64,000 nucleotides of DNA from Strongyloides papillosus (Eukaryota > Nematoda > Chromadorea > Rhabditida > Strongyloididae): positions 62,001 to 126,000 of the forward strand of contig SRSI01000033.1 of the NCBI GenBank assembly GCA_005656395.1. The letters are read 5' to 3'. Position numbers and translations under genes: made by a program. The notes beneath the pieces were generated by a model. That model saw only the letters and a list, made by a program, of their open reading frames with translations. It searched no databases and was not told where the DNA came from. Numbering within the stretch: the first letter of the stretch is position 1; every line of letters begins with the position of its first letter. Of the stretch, positions 10,214-20,826 are shown in pieces.

Positions 10214-11457
10214 ATATGATATTATATTAAAATAGTTATATGAAATATATTTTAAGATAAAGAAATATCTAAGTAATGAAAATTGTGAAATAATGACATA
10301 GTTTTTTTATGTCATCATGTATAGAAATTTCTAGAACCTTTTACCCTCTTTTAGCTTTTTGTCTTTTATTTCTTCTAGATATTTTATCTCTTGAGGGTAT
10401 TAGAACTTTTTTCTTTTCAAGAGAATCATAATTCTTCTATAAGAACGAATATTAAAATAATATTTTTATTAATAATACTTTGTGTGAGTAAATAATTATT
10501 GCTTTTCACTATTATTTTAATGAAGTTTTTAAACTTTTTATTGTTAGTAGATTGTTTAAAATAATGATCTTTATTAAAACATCAGTAATTTTACACCAAA
10601 TTGACTTTTAATATCATATTTTTTAAAACAAAAAAACAATTTTAAGATCTAAATGAGCATAATGTCATAAAAAAATATCAAAATTAAAAAAAGTCATATT
10701 TATTTAAAAGTCAAACATTCATATCTTTGTAAAATAACGGCAAAAAGTAAGCGACAATCTAATATTTTGCGTTGTTTAAAAATTCGAAATGACCAAAGAT
10801 CACGATCTATTGTGATCGAAAAGTACAAGTAAACAAAATAAATAAAATATAATTATAATAATTACCAAAACAAAAACAAGGTATTTGAAATTAATTAAAT
10901 AAAAGGGAAGTAAACAAAATTTAATTAATAAGATGGAAAATTTCAATTTAAAAGGATTAAATCCAGATGTTTTAGAATTACAGATCAAGGATAGGCGGGC
11001 CCTATCCCTATATAAAAGGAAACCCAAAATACAAACCACAAGTCCCTAAAATGTCCTATTTAAATAACAACACTATACTCTAATATTCCTCTAATTGTAA
11101 TATTATTAATAAATAAAATTATTTTATTATTTTTGTTTTTATCTATTTATGAATGACTACACCATGCAGCCATAACGAATTTTTGCTACCGCTTGATATT
11201 TTTTAAATTTGAATAATATTAAATTTTTTAAAATGGTGGGAAATTTTTTTGCATTATAGATAGATTTGTCAAAATTCGTATTTTTTTTGTGTGTAAGTTG
11301 GAGCTTATTTTCAACCCTCTAAATATTTACAAAATATTAGTACAATACAACACGATATAAAATTTGATTACAAAAGATTTTGATCGATTAAAATTAACTA
11401 ATAAATTTTATGATGATTTCTATTATATCTTCTTTTCTATTCAGGACACCTTATTGT
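10214..11457. other. Spacer with a promoter-like block
   Basis: Mostly AT-rich. At 10991-11018 a GC-richer ATAGG...CCTAT inverted repeat is followed by a good TATA box (CTATATAAAAGG, about 11008-11019), and an AATAAA lies downstream near 11110. This could be a solo-LTR or a transposon promoter. No target duplication or partner copy was found. The minus-strand open frame across it has no family features. Confidence 0.35.
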
Positions 11458-11672
11458 TAGTGTCAAAAATGGCTTATGACTAAATCTATTTTTAGCAAAA
11501 AGAAAATGTAGCATAGATAGTATAACAAATTGTGATTATGCAAACTTAAAAGTTAAGAAAATTTACTATCTAATTATTTTATTATCTTAATCTTATATCA
11601 ATTGTAGTCATATTTTTTTGATGAAATAAAATGATATTAAAAAGAATGACAGAACTTATACGATAATCTAGT
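11458..11672 (-). mobile_element. Mariner 5-prime fragment
   Basis: Read on the minus strand this resembles the first about 210 bp of the 18363-19246 mariner relic. Shared words include AGCAAAA(A)GAAAATGTAGCATAGAT and a terminal GACAGAACTTATACGATAATCTA-like end. It is the complementary end to the truncated copy at 3608, but too distant to be the same insertion. Non-coding fossil. Confidence 0.6.
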
Positions 11673-12230
11673 AGTTTCAAATAATCTAATTGTAGTATAG
11701 TTAATAAAAAGTTAAAAATGTGCTGATTAACGCTAAAAACCTAATTACTTTGTGTTGTGTTAGTGAATAAGTGTTTCAATGTCATAATAAAAAAAGGATA
11801 ATTTAACACAAAGCATTTATCTTAAATATTACCTTTTTTAACTCTTACATATTTCCTTTATTAAATAATATTCTACTTAATATTTAAAAATAATTAAAGA
11901 TTTTTATAAATACAATGTACAGTAACACATATTCAATAAAATATTCGTCATTTTTTATAATAAATTTTTTTCGTACGTTGGTTGTTTTAAAGAAAATGGT
12001 TTAAAATACTCGAACTATAAAAAAGTTATTTTAAAATTTTATTTTAATAAACTTATAACAATGTTCAGTTATATATACCAATATTTTTTAAAAATTATCT
12101 TGTCAATTTGTAATTTTTTCATTTAAATCTATTTAATAAAAAATTAATTTGTTTAATGTATTGCAGTTTTCAAAGAAAACTTTACCTCACTGTAAAATTA
12201 TTCAGATAAAGTGCTCAGGTTGACTTAACC

Positions 12231-12545
12231 TCATCCCATTGTTGCTACACTTGCAAACCTTGAATTTATAGCCGATTGAAAATTATTTAATTGTGCTTGC
12301 AAAGCATTTACATTATTTATAAGACCTGTTATTTGTTGATTTCTTCTTCTTCTTCGTCGATTTCTTCGTGCCCTGTTAGCTTGTCTTTTTTGAATATCAT
12401 TGACAACTTCATCATTTAAAATAATCGGTAAACTATCAGCGTTTTCTTTATTGTTAAAAGTTATATCTCCTTTTATTGCAAAGGATTCAGTTGTTAATAA
12501 ATTAGTGAACAAGATAAGTACAATACCAAAGGTAATACTTTTCAT
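12231..12545 (-). CDS. Small secreted arginine-rich protein, copy 1
   Basis: 104 residues, no intron. A signal peptide (about 1-23, hydrophobic VLILFTNLL, cleavage near SFA) is followed by an acidic pro-region with the family signature LPIILNDE...DIQKR, ending in a dibasic Lys-Arg. The mature part would begin with an Arg cluster (RRNRRRRRR) and continue as an amphipathic, coiled-coil-like helix (about 72-95: INNVNALQAQLNNFQSAI). There are no cysteines. Copy 2 at 14262-14576 is about 80% identical, and a longer relative lies at 16059-16595. Family and function are not recognised. Secretion and processing at KR are inferred. A cationic secreted peptide could act on host or microbial membranes, as a peptide signal or as an effector; nothing in the sequence decides this. 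Confidence 0.78.
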   Translation of the reverse strand: MKSITFGIVLILFTNLLTTESFAIKGDITFNNKENADSLPIILNDEVVNDIQKRQANRARRNRRRRRRNQQITGLINNVNALQAQLNNFQSAINSRFASVATMG

Positions 12546-12580
12546 TGTAAAAATAGAACGTATGAATATAAAATTTTTAC

Positions 12581-12613
12581 TTTTTTATACTTTTCGATTA
12601 TTTATTTTTATCA
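12581..12613 (-). promoter_or_regulatory. TATA box plus GATA site of secreted-protein copy 1
   Basis: On the minus strand GTATAAAAAA (12581-12590) lies 45 nt, and TGATAA (12608-12613) 68 nt, from the first base of the ATG at the far edge of each motif. The same offsets recur in the other two paralogues. In Caenorhabditis TGATAA is the site of intestinal GATA factors of the ELT-2 type, so gut expression is a reasonable inference. Confidence 0.6.
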
Positions 12614-12640
12614 AAAATTAAACTAATGTATTTTTTAAAA

Positions 12641-13769
12641 TGATTATAAAATTACTAGTTGTTTAAATAAATTTGTATTATTTTAATAATTTTTGTAGAT
12701 AAAACTATTTTTAATAAAATAAATTTAAATAAACATTTATATATTATATTTACCTTTTCAATTTTTATATAAAAAATAAACTAAATGTAGAACAATAAAT
12801 TTAAAATATTTAATTTTTGTTACGTAAAAACATGTAGTTTGCTCAAAATATGTTTTTATTTGTGACATTTTAACTAAAATTTCTTTTAAATAGTATTAAT
12901 TTTTAAAAAAAATTGATTATTCGCATACAAAGAACTTTTAAATCAACCCCTAATTTCTTAGTAATTCTCTATTAGTAGAATAAAAATGATGACTTAAAAT
13001 ATAATGAAAAATAGAAAATAAAATGACAAAAGACTCTCTTTTTAGGATGATTTCCCCTCTTTAAATACTATTAGTTTTCTTTTTAAGAAACATTACTGCT
13101 AAATATAAATTTAATTATTATTTTTATTTTATGTGATGTTAACAACACCTTATTAAAATAATGATGAGTAACTTATAAGGCTTATTTTAAAAGAACTAAA
13201 GATACAATAAAAACATGTTATATATATAATAGTTATTTTTGTGTCAAACATTATGTTTGACGCAGCATTTTATCATTTTATGGTTAACACATTTAGTATT
13301 TAAAATAAAATACTTACTAGACGAGATAAGAGTTTTACTAAATCTTTAAATTTTAGTTAATTTTTGTAACAGCTTTTCTTCGTAAACAAATATATGATCT
13401 TATCATCGAATTCATTTTATTTTTAATTAAGACTAATCTGTTTATTTGTAAAAAGTATACTTTTTTAATAATTATAAATACAATAGAATCCAAAATATTA
13501 ATTATAAAATTTATAAATTAAATTTTTAGAGCAGATTGATTCGTTAGACAGAAATATTCTTAATTTTAATCATTTAATATACTTCAAATTATTTTCAAAA
13601 TTTTCTCTATGGAAGATAAAATGTCCTCTTGTTACAGATACATTCGATAGTTAAATAGAAAAATTAATAACTGAAACTCTTCTTGATATTGAAATTATTT
13701 TAAATAATGCCATACTGATTATAATTTAAAAGATCTGGTGGTTAATGCAAACAGACTCATTACGACGTG
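12641..13769. other. Spacer between duplicated units
   Basis: AT-rich DNA with no open frame of note and no recognised repeat. Confidence 0.4.
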
Positions 13770-14261
13770 TTGCAATTATAAATAAGTGCTCTAATGTTAT
13801 GTTAAAATAATAAGATAACTTGACATCAAGCACTTATCATAAATATAATTTTAATTTTATTCTTACATAGACTTGCATTAAATATTATTCTTCATAATTT
13901 TAAAAGGTATAAAAATAGTTTGAAAATAACTTAAAACTATTAAAATTACAAAGTCTTAATAACACATATATTAAGTGAAATATCGGTTATTTTATATTGT
14001 AAATTATTTCTGAGCATTGTTTCTTAAGGAAACTGTTTGTAAATACTCTAACTACAAAAATAAAAATTTTAAAATTTTATTTTAATAAACTTATAACAAT
14101 GTTCAGTTATATATACCAATATTTTTCAAAAATGATCTCGACAATTTGTAATTTTTTCATTTTAAACCTATTTAATAAAAAATTAATTTGTTTAATATAT
14201 TGCACTTTTCTTGAAAATTTTATAAAACTATAAAATTATTCAGATGAGTGGCTCAGTTGAA

Positions 14262-14576
14262 TTAACCCATTGTTGCTACACTTGCAAGTCTTGAATTTAT
14301 AGCTGATTGAAGATTATTTAATTGCGTTTGTAGATTAGCTACATTTGTCAAAAGACTCCTTACTTGTTGATTTCTTCTTCTTCTTTGTCGTCGTAATCTT
14401 TGTGCTCTATTTTGTCTTTTTTGAATATCATTGACATCTTCATCATTTAAAATAATCGGTAAACTATCAGCGTTTTCTTTATTGTTAAAAGTTATATCTT
14501 CTTTTATTGCAAAGGATTCAGTTGTTAATAAATTAGTAAACAAGATAAGTACAATATCAAAAGTAATACTTTTCAT
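14262..14576 (-). CDS. Small secreted arginine-rich protein, copy 2
   Basis: 104 residues, intronless, tandem paralogue of 12231-12545. The signal peptide and pro-region are nearly unchanged, including LPIILNDE and the DIQKR dibasic site. The basic stretch differs in detail (RAQRLRRQRRRRNQQ) while net charge is kept. The C-terminal helix (LLTNVANLQTQLNNLQSAINSRLASVATMG) keeps its heptad-like hydrophobic spacing and the identical SVATMG end. This pattern, with a conserved charge and helix but shifting residues, is what is expected of a working gene rather than a decaying copy. The function is unknown. Confidence 0.78.
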   Translation of the reverse strand: MKSITFDIVLILFTNLLTTESFAIKEDITFNNKENADSLPIILNDEDVNDIQKRQNRAQRLRRQRRRRNQQVRSLLTNVANLQTQLNNLQSAINSRLASVATMG

Positions 14577-14611
14577 TGTAAAAATAGAACGTATGAATAT
14601 AAAATTTTTAC

Positions 14612-14644
14612 TTTTTTATACTTTTCGATTATTTATTTTTATCA
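14612..14644 (-). promoter_or_regulatory. TATA box plus GATA site of secreted-protein copy 2
   Basis: GTATAAAAAA at 14612-14621 and TGATAA at 14639-14644 on the minus strand. The distances to the ATG match copy 1 exactly (45 and 68 nt). Confidence 0.6.
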
Positions 14645-14680
14645 CAAATTAAACAAATGTATTTTTTATATGAATATTAA

Positions 14681-16058
14681 ATCTTTAGTTGTTTAAATAA
14701 ATTTATATCATTTTAGTAAATAAAATATATTTTTATTGAAAAAATTGAATATTTTTAATTATATTATCTTGTTGTTCTAATTTCAAGAAAAACTAATATT
14801 ATTTATCAAAAAAATAAAAAAAAGTATTTATTTTGTCTATTTTTTTAGTAAGTTATTGTTAGCTTTTGTCTGATTAAAATGTTTTTGTGATATTTAATTT
14901 TTCTTTGTTATATATTCAAATTGCGTTGCTTTATTTATAAAATCTTAATTATGAACTTTTTTTTATGTTTTTTTATTTATAACCTATAAATTATGCTAAA
15001 AAATAATTTATAAATAAGAATTGATAGTAAGTAAAAATCATATAAAAGATTTACCAATAATTATACAAACTATTTTCTTCTTTATATCGAAATTTTCCTC
15101 ACAAACTTATTTGGTAAAATTAAATCAATAAACGTGTAAAATATAATTTTAAAATATAGCATTTTTTTAACCAATATCATACTTTGTTATTTTTTATAAA
15201 ATCAAATAAATTAAATAATTATGATGATTTAAAAAAATTGCTATTTTTGTTAGTTTATACATTTAAAAATGAACAACACTATTTTGAACAAACGAAAATG
15301 TTAGAATATTTTGCTCGTATTAGAATATTTGTATATATCTTACATTAACTTTTTTCGTATTTGACTTTTGTATAATTGAAAAAGATTTTATTTCAGAAAG
15401 TAAAAGTACAAATCAAATGTACTAGAAAACTATCTGTTATAAAATTATGTCAGCTTATATACTTGAATTTTCTGTATTTATTTCCCCATAACACCATTGT
15501 CTTTTAAAATGTTGTGATTTTTCCTTAATGTCTTCTTGTTTATGTATCTACACTTTAATTGTTGTTAATTGTTATGACAATAACTACAATATTTTTATTT
15601 TAAAAGTTAATTTTAGTATCTATAAAGTTAAAAAAACTTTTTCTTAATATCAATGCTTAGTATTCTACAGAAATCTTATTGATAAGTATTTTCTTTCAGA
15701 TTTTGAATATAATATGAAATATTTATTGTTAATTTTATAGTAAGTTCAAATTTTTTTAATTAGAAAAATAAGTACAAAATTTTATTCGCCATGAAAATGT
15801 CTGTTAGCAACTGTTAATATTTGAAAAAATTATATGTTAGACAATTTTTTTTGATATACATAGTGTTGTTAATTTCTATTAACTGTCAATCTTCATTTAA
15901 TATAATCTTAAAATTACAATTTTCAACACACTTAAATTTAATGTATACTTTTATTTTTTAAAAAGAACTACAATAATGAAATTATAATTTTTATCCCTAA
16001 AATTTTTAAATTGTGGTAGTAAAAATATTTTCGTATAATTCAAAATCGTTGGAATTTT
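14681..16058. other. AT-rich spacer
   Basis: Nothing recognised on either strand. Confidence 0.4.
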
Positions 16059-16595
16059 TTAGACGGTTTTCTTGATTTGTGTGGTTATTTTTTGTTTGTT
16101 TGGTCTTTTCGAGTTATTAGAATTTTTTGGTTTGTGCCGATTTCTGGTAGTTTTTTGTGGTCTTTGACCAGGTCGTTTTGTTTTTGTAGGAGTAGGTTTT
16201 GTTGTTCCAGAAGGACAAACAGTTGGTAAACGATCTAATTTTATTTTTACGTCTACGGCAAAATTAAATAAACGGTTTGTAAAATCACTTATTGCTTTTG
16301 CAATATATTTTAATGTTTTGCTTTCAAATGATTCTCTAGATCTTTGTTGGTTTTTTTTTCTTTTTTTATCTTTAGTTTTGGATTTTGAGATAATGTCATT
16401 ATTTGATTTACTAGATTTTATCTTTGATCTTTTATTAATAAAATTAATATCTTCATCATCATTTAAAATTGCTGGTAATAACGAGTTATCATTGTTTTCG
16501 TTATTAGAAATCAAACTTTTTTTAAATTCAAAAGATTCAGTTAATAAGAAACTAATAAAAAAAAGAAATGCAGAAACTAGTACAATATTTTTCAT
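16059..16595 (-). CDS. Secreted lysine/threonine/proline-rich protein, longer family member
   Basis: 178 residues, intronless. The signal peptide (1-22, VSAFLFFISFLLTES) and pro-region (LLPAILNDDEDINFINKR) match the two 104-residue paralogues, so it belongs to the same family. The part after KR is different: a Ser/Lys/Asp-rich stretch, a helical segment (about 90-120) and a long Thr/Pro/Lys/Arg tail (about 130-178; TTKPTPTKTKRPGQRP) with a single cysteine (VCPSG). The tail resembles mucin-like or cell-wall-binding basic linkers, but no domain is recognised. It shares the promoter layout of its relatives. Divergence of the mature part with conservation of the leader is typical of secreted effector-like or peptide-precursor families; that is inference. 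Confidence 0.75.
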   Translation of the reverse strand: MKNIVLVSAFLFFISFLLTESFEFKKSLISNNENNDNSLLPAILNDDEDINFINKRSKIKSSKSNNDIISKSKTKDKKRKKNQQRSRESFESKTLKYIAKAISDFTNRLFNFAVDVKIKLDRLPTVCPSGTTKPTPTKTKRPGQRPQKTTRNRHKPKNSNNSKRPNKQKITTQIKKTV

Positions 16596-16630
16596 GATGA
16601 AAATCGAACGTTTAACATTAACTTTTTACG

Positions 16631-16663
16631 ATATTTATACTTTTTAATTATTTATTCTTATCA
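16631..16663 (-). promoter_or_regulatory. TATA box plus GATA site of the longer secreted-protein gene
   Basis: GTATAAATAT at 16631-16640 and TGATAAG at about 16657-16663 on the minus strand. These stand at the same 45 and 68 nt from the ATG as in both shorter paralogues, although the intervening bases have diverged. Confidence 0.6.
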
Positions 16664-17110
16664 AAAATTAAACTAATGCAATTCCACATTAATATTAACT
16701 TTGTCACTATACAAATAAACTATTTGAAATGTTTTGTAAATTTAATTGATATTTTTTATTAAAAATACATGTGTTCATTTATTGATTCATTAAATAGACT
16801 GTTTTTATGTAAAATGTACTAAAAAATAATATTTTCAAGTTATTGACAACAATTTTTGAAAATATTCCTCTAGACCAATTTTTTGATTAAAAAATTTCAC
16901 TAAATTTATTTCCAAGGCCATAATAAATCTTGTGATTTTTTTCTTTTACTTCAAAATATTTTTTTTCTACAATTTTTATGATTATTAATTGTTGGTATAA
17001 TATAAGATTGTTAGAAAATATTTATTCTCGATGTACTTATTGTTAAAATTAAAAAAGAGCAAAGAGAGTTTTGAACAATACTTGTACTTTTTAACGGTTT
17101 TTATTTTTAA
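16664..17110. other. AT-rich spacer
   Basis: Nothing recognised. TTAA at 17107-17110 is the left target duplication of the next element. Confidence 0.4.
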
Positions 17111-18130
17111 CCCTTTCGCTACCGAGATTTTTTTTCTTTGTATTACGTACACTTCTGTGTGTAAAAAAGAAAAAAGCTTTTATATACAGGGTGGGCCAAA
17201 AGTCACGTCACAGTTGCATGAAACACTTTATAACCGTAGTAACTTTTTTTGCAGTCGACATATTGTTATGATATAAATATGTATTTTGTAGACAATAATT
17301 TATAGAATAATATACCACAAGATCGTTCTCAAGAATGATCTTATCAAAAAATTACATTAAGTTAAGTCAAAATGTATAAATTTTTGTTTAAAAGATATAT
17401 CTAATATTTTTTTAATTAATTAAAAGATAGATACTTGATGCTAAAAGAATTAGTTTAAAGCATATTTCTTTATAAAATGTCCCATTTTTACAATATTACT
17501 TTTTTTATATATTTTCTATTGTTGCTACCTCAGTAAAAAAATATTCTATTGAGAAAAAGTTAAGAATAGTTCGTTATTATTATACTAACAAATGTTCAAT
17601 TGCTAAACCTAAAATTAATCGGATCCCTTCAATGTGACTCAAGCTGTATTAAAACGCGCAATATTATATATGGTAAACAATTTCAAAAAATCAGATGAAA
17701 TCATTTTAAAAGGTTAATAAATAATGCTTTTGAAATAGCAACTTTTGTGCCAAGAATCAGGTGGTTTTCACCTAAAAGATATCATTTTTCACACATAATT
17801 GTATAAAATATTGTACTTTTACAAAATGTATGCATGCATTTTAAACTTTGAAATAAATTTAAATTAGATAAAATTAAAAATATTTTTTTTAAAATGTCAA
17901 ATATTAAAAAATTAAAAAACTTTTTTTTAAATTCATTCTTGAGAACGATCTTGTTGTTTATTATTCTCTAGCACATCCTCCACAAAATGCGTTTAATACC
18001 ATAGAAATATATCGTCTTAAAAAAGTTACAAAGTGTTTTATTGCAACTGTGATGTAACTTTTTGGCCTACCCTGTATGCATTAACATTTTTGTTTATAAC
18101 ACATATAGGCATCATACGGTAGTGAAAGGG
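17111..18130. mobile_element. piggyBac-type MITE, split by a second element
   Basis: The ends CCCTTTCGCTACCG (17111) and inverse CGGTAGTGAAAGGG (to 18130) are flanked by TTAA on both sides (17107-17110 and 18131-18134). TTAA target and CCCTTT ends are hallmarks of piggyBac-like elements. Only about 130 bp belong to this element; the remainder is the TA-flanked insert at 17187-18074. Confidence 0.7.
17187..18074 (+). mobile_element. Tc1/mariner-type element with a decayed transposase start
   Basis: The ends CAGGGTGGGCCAAAAGT and its inverse are flanked by TA (17185-17186 and 18075-18076). Long imperfect inverted repeats reach about 150 bp (both arms contain AAGATCGTTCTCAAGAATGA). Between 17550 and 17780 broken frames hint at a helix-turn-helix transposase N-terminus (LRIVRYYYTNKCSIA). 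No full frame survives and there is no catalytic domain. Confidence 0.7.
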
Positions 18131-18362
18131 TTAAACATTTATTTAAAAAAAGATAAACATTGTGAACTCTGGTGTATATAAATCTTGTTTTTAAAATTTG
18201 ATTTTCCGCTACAAAAAGCTTAGTTGAAAGATAAATTATATGCTTTTTTCACTTATTTAATAAATGTGTTTCAAAATAGTAAATAATCTGAATCAAAATA
18301 TAGGTATAATTTTTTTTAAAATAACAAAAGTTTGCCTTCTAAGACTGCTTTGACTTTTTTTA

Positions 18363-19246
18363 TTAGATTGATGCAAAGGTTCCGTCGTTTTTTTCAATAT
18401 TACGTTCTATCATCAAAAAAGTATGATCAAAATTGACAAAAAATTAAGTCATTAAAATAGATAGATTGTACCACTTCTTTTAAAATTTGCATAATTGCAA
18501 ATTGTTATATTATCTATGCTACATTTTCTTTTGCTAAACATGAAGGCAGTCAAAAGTCATTTTTGACATTATGTCTTCCAAGAGCTCTAACTAAGACAAA
18601 TGACAACTTATGCTTCTAAAAATTTATGTGTAGCATTGGAGAGACGTGTAATAAATGTTGAAACTATATAAAAATCGTTCTTAAAGATTTAAGACAAATA
18701 AGTGAATCTTGAAGATGGAGCATCCATTTGTATGGCTATAGCTTCCAATGAAGATTTTTTTGAAATTCTATCAATTCCAAACTACTTTTAATGACCTTTA
18801 ATGTAAAATGCTATCAAAATTAGACAAGAAATATCTAAAAAAATTACAAAATTCAGAAAATTATAAAAAAATTGTTCTTCAGTATGACGACATATATCAT
18901 TGAAAACCTGGAGAAATCTGGGTGAGAAAAGCTATGAATTTTTTTCACACACAACATATTCTCCAGATGTTTCTCTATCTATTCACTATCTACTCTTATT
19001 TCTACATAAATTCTAGGATGGTAGACACTTCTGTAAAGTTGATGAAGTAATTATTGGGTTTTTTGAAACTTTCTTCAAAAAAGTTAAGAAATTCTTTAAA
19101 TCTGGAATCGGTAAGGTAGCTACTAATTGAAGACAAGTTGTTGATAATAATGGATAGTATATTACAAATTAAGTAATTTTCAAATAAAAATTATAACCTT
19201 CTAAAGTTTCGGTTAAAAAAACGACAGAATTTTTACACCAACCTAA
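18363..19246 (+). mobile_element. Decayed mariner element, near full length
   Basis: 884 bp flanked by TA (18361-18362 and 19247-19248). The ends are TTAGATTGATGCAAAGGTTC and the inverse of TTAGGTTGGTGTAAAAATTC, which resemble mariner termini. The internal frames are broken by stops but retain mariner-like C-terminal order (an SPDV-type motif, then FFETFFKK). Related copies are at 3608, 11458 and 28196. Confidence 0.72.
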
Positions 19247-19248
19247 TA

Positions 19249-20375
19249 TTATTATATAGATCTTTTAACAAATCAAAATCTTTTTTCTGTAATAAAGTTT
19301 AAATATTTCATAAAATTTCAGAATGATTATCATTTATATAATAGATAAATCAATTAAAAAAGAAAAAATAATAAATAAGTAAAATATTTTTATTTGTGTA
19401 GTCTCGCCTACAAATAACATATTAACAACAATCATAATTAACAGCATAAAATTAACAATTAACGTATATAACAATTAACACTTAATATTAATAACAATCA
19501 CTAAACAAAACAATATCTATACTTTATAAATTGAATGGCTTTGATGGTATTATCATACTGTTGTTCTCCTATTTGGAATTTATTTATTCCTTTTATCACA
19601 ACTCCTTCATTAATATTTTAAACTTAAATGTGTTTTTAAGATAACTTTAAATTGTTTAAGTTGCAAAATATACATAATTTTGGAATCATTTTCTTAACAG
19701 CATATTTTGTGTAATTATCTTATCAATCTCCAAAATTTTATTAAATTTAATACATTTAAAAAAATTCGCTAAACAAATATTTTGAATAATCTCATTTAAA
19801 AATATAATCATATTCAAAAAACAAGCAGAATTTATTAAATTAAAAAATGTATGAATTGTAGAAATCGTTTTTTTAGAAGCAGTACTCAGTTTTCTTAGAA
19901 AAATCCATAATAAAATTAAAAATTTCAAAAATTATGTCAATTATTGAGTGGTTTTTAATTAGAATGATTAACTATAAATTTCTATCACTTGAAAAAACTG
20001 TTAGAGTTTAAAATTAATACTGTAAATTTTTGTAATTGATAAAAATTTAATACGCATCGGTCAAGCATTAATTATTCAGTGATGCTTAATATAATTTCTT
20101 GTTATATTTCTAAAGTTAATGGATTAAATATGCTAACTTTAGGTGGACCAAAATTTATATAATAAAATTGTCATCCATATTTAAGATGACTCTATCATTT
20201 CTCTTAAAATGAAAGGTATTATTTTAAGAAGCTTAAAAAGAGCTGCAAAGGGATAATAGTATTTTTTAATTTTTGTTATTGTAAATGCATAATAATTAAA
20301 AGATTTTTTGTAGAAAAGGTATTGATTATTTCTTCCTGAGTTTTAATAACTGTCTAATCAATAAACAAGTTGTGT
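19249..20375. other. AT-rich spacer
   Basis: No gene supported. The minus-strand frame at 19686-19928 lacks an ATG. Confidence 0.4.
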
Positions 20376-20578
20376 TATCCGACAGCTGTGTCGGATACGC
20401 CCCAAATCGCATGTATATAAGAGGTGTTCTCTTATATACATGATCTTCTCTTAGCATTCTTATATTTCTTGTTAACTCTCTTCTTGATATATAATAAAAG
20501 ATACATTTATATAATAGTAGTTTTATCATAGTTAACACACGATTCTGGAGATCTCCCTTTATCAGAGGGGATCTCCAG
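20376..20578. repeat. Cluster of three strong hairpins
   Basis: Hairpin 1, 20376-20397: a 9-bp perfect stem TATCCGACA/TGTCGGATA with a 4-nt loop. Hairpin 2, 20410-20442: a 14-bp perfect stem CATGTATATAAGAG/CTCTTATATACATG with a 5-nt loop. Hairpin 3, 20545-20578: CTGGAGATC(T)CCC/GGGGATCTCCAG around a 9-nt loop. Such dense pairing stands out from the surroundings. It may be a structured RNA or a transposon end; no known RNA family is recognised. Confidence 0.5.
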
Positions 20579-20826
20579 GATTACAGTTGGAAAAAATTCA
20601 AAAAATTATTTGCCATCTTTGTTAGTATTTATTAGTAAGTTATTTACAAACCATAAAAATCAACATCTTACAATATCTATCTTACAGTATCTACGTTATA
20701 GTAACTTTTTTGGAATTATGTTTTATTGATTACCACTTTTATTAAACTTAAAAATTATATTTTCTTGGAAATATGCTTCACTTTAGATATGGTAAGAAAA
20801 TCTTCGTTTTTTATTCGTAAATATTA

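Larger units (their letters stand above)
11740..12640 (-). repeat. Duplication unit 1 carrying a small secreted-protein gene
   Basis: This block aligns over about 900 bp with 13770-14680: 3-prime flank, coding region, promoter and upstream DNA. Flank words such as TTATAACAATGTTCAGTTATA occur in both at the same offset. A degraded third copy of the 3-prime flank is at 27320-27545. Confidence 0.75.
13770..14680 (-). repeat. Duplication unit 2 carrying a small secreted-protein gene
   Basis: Direct-repeat partner of 11740-12640, in the same orientation. The promoter and coding parts are the most similar; the outer flanks are more diverged. Confidence 0.75.

Noticed and set aside
10800..11039. 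79-codon minus-strand open frame across the promoter-like block
   Set aside because: No ATG-led model and no family features; explained better as chance over AT-rich DNA.
12400..12621. Plus-strand frames opposite the small secreted genes (also 14431-14652 and 16318-16647)
   Set aside because: Antisense shadows of the minus-strand genes; they exist in each copy only because the coding strand is conserved.
19686..19928. 80-codon minus-strand frame with a hydrophobic start
   Set aside because: It starts at TTG with no ATG, and no TATA/GATA layout like that of the real small secreted genes is present.
20326..20538. 70-codon minus-strand frame over the hairpin cluster
   Set aside because: The frame is created by the inverted repeats themselves; no protein features.
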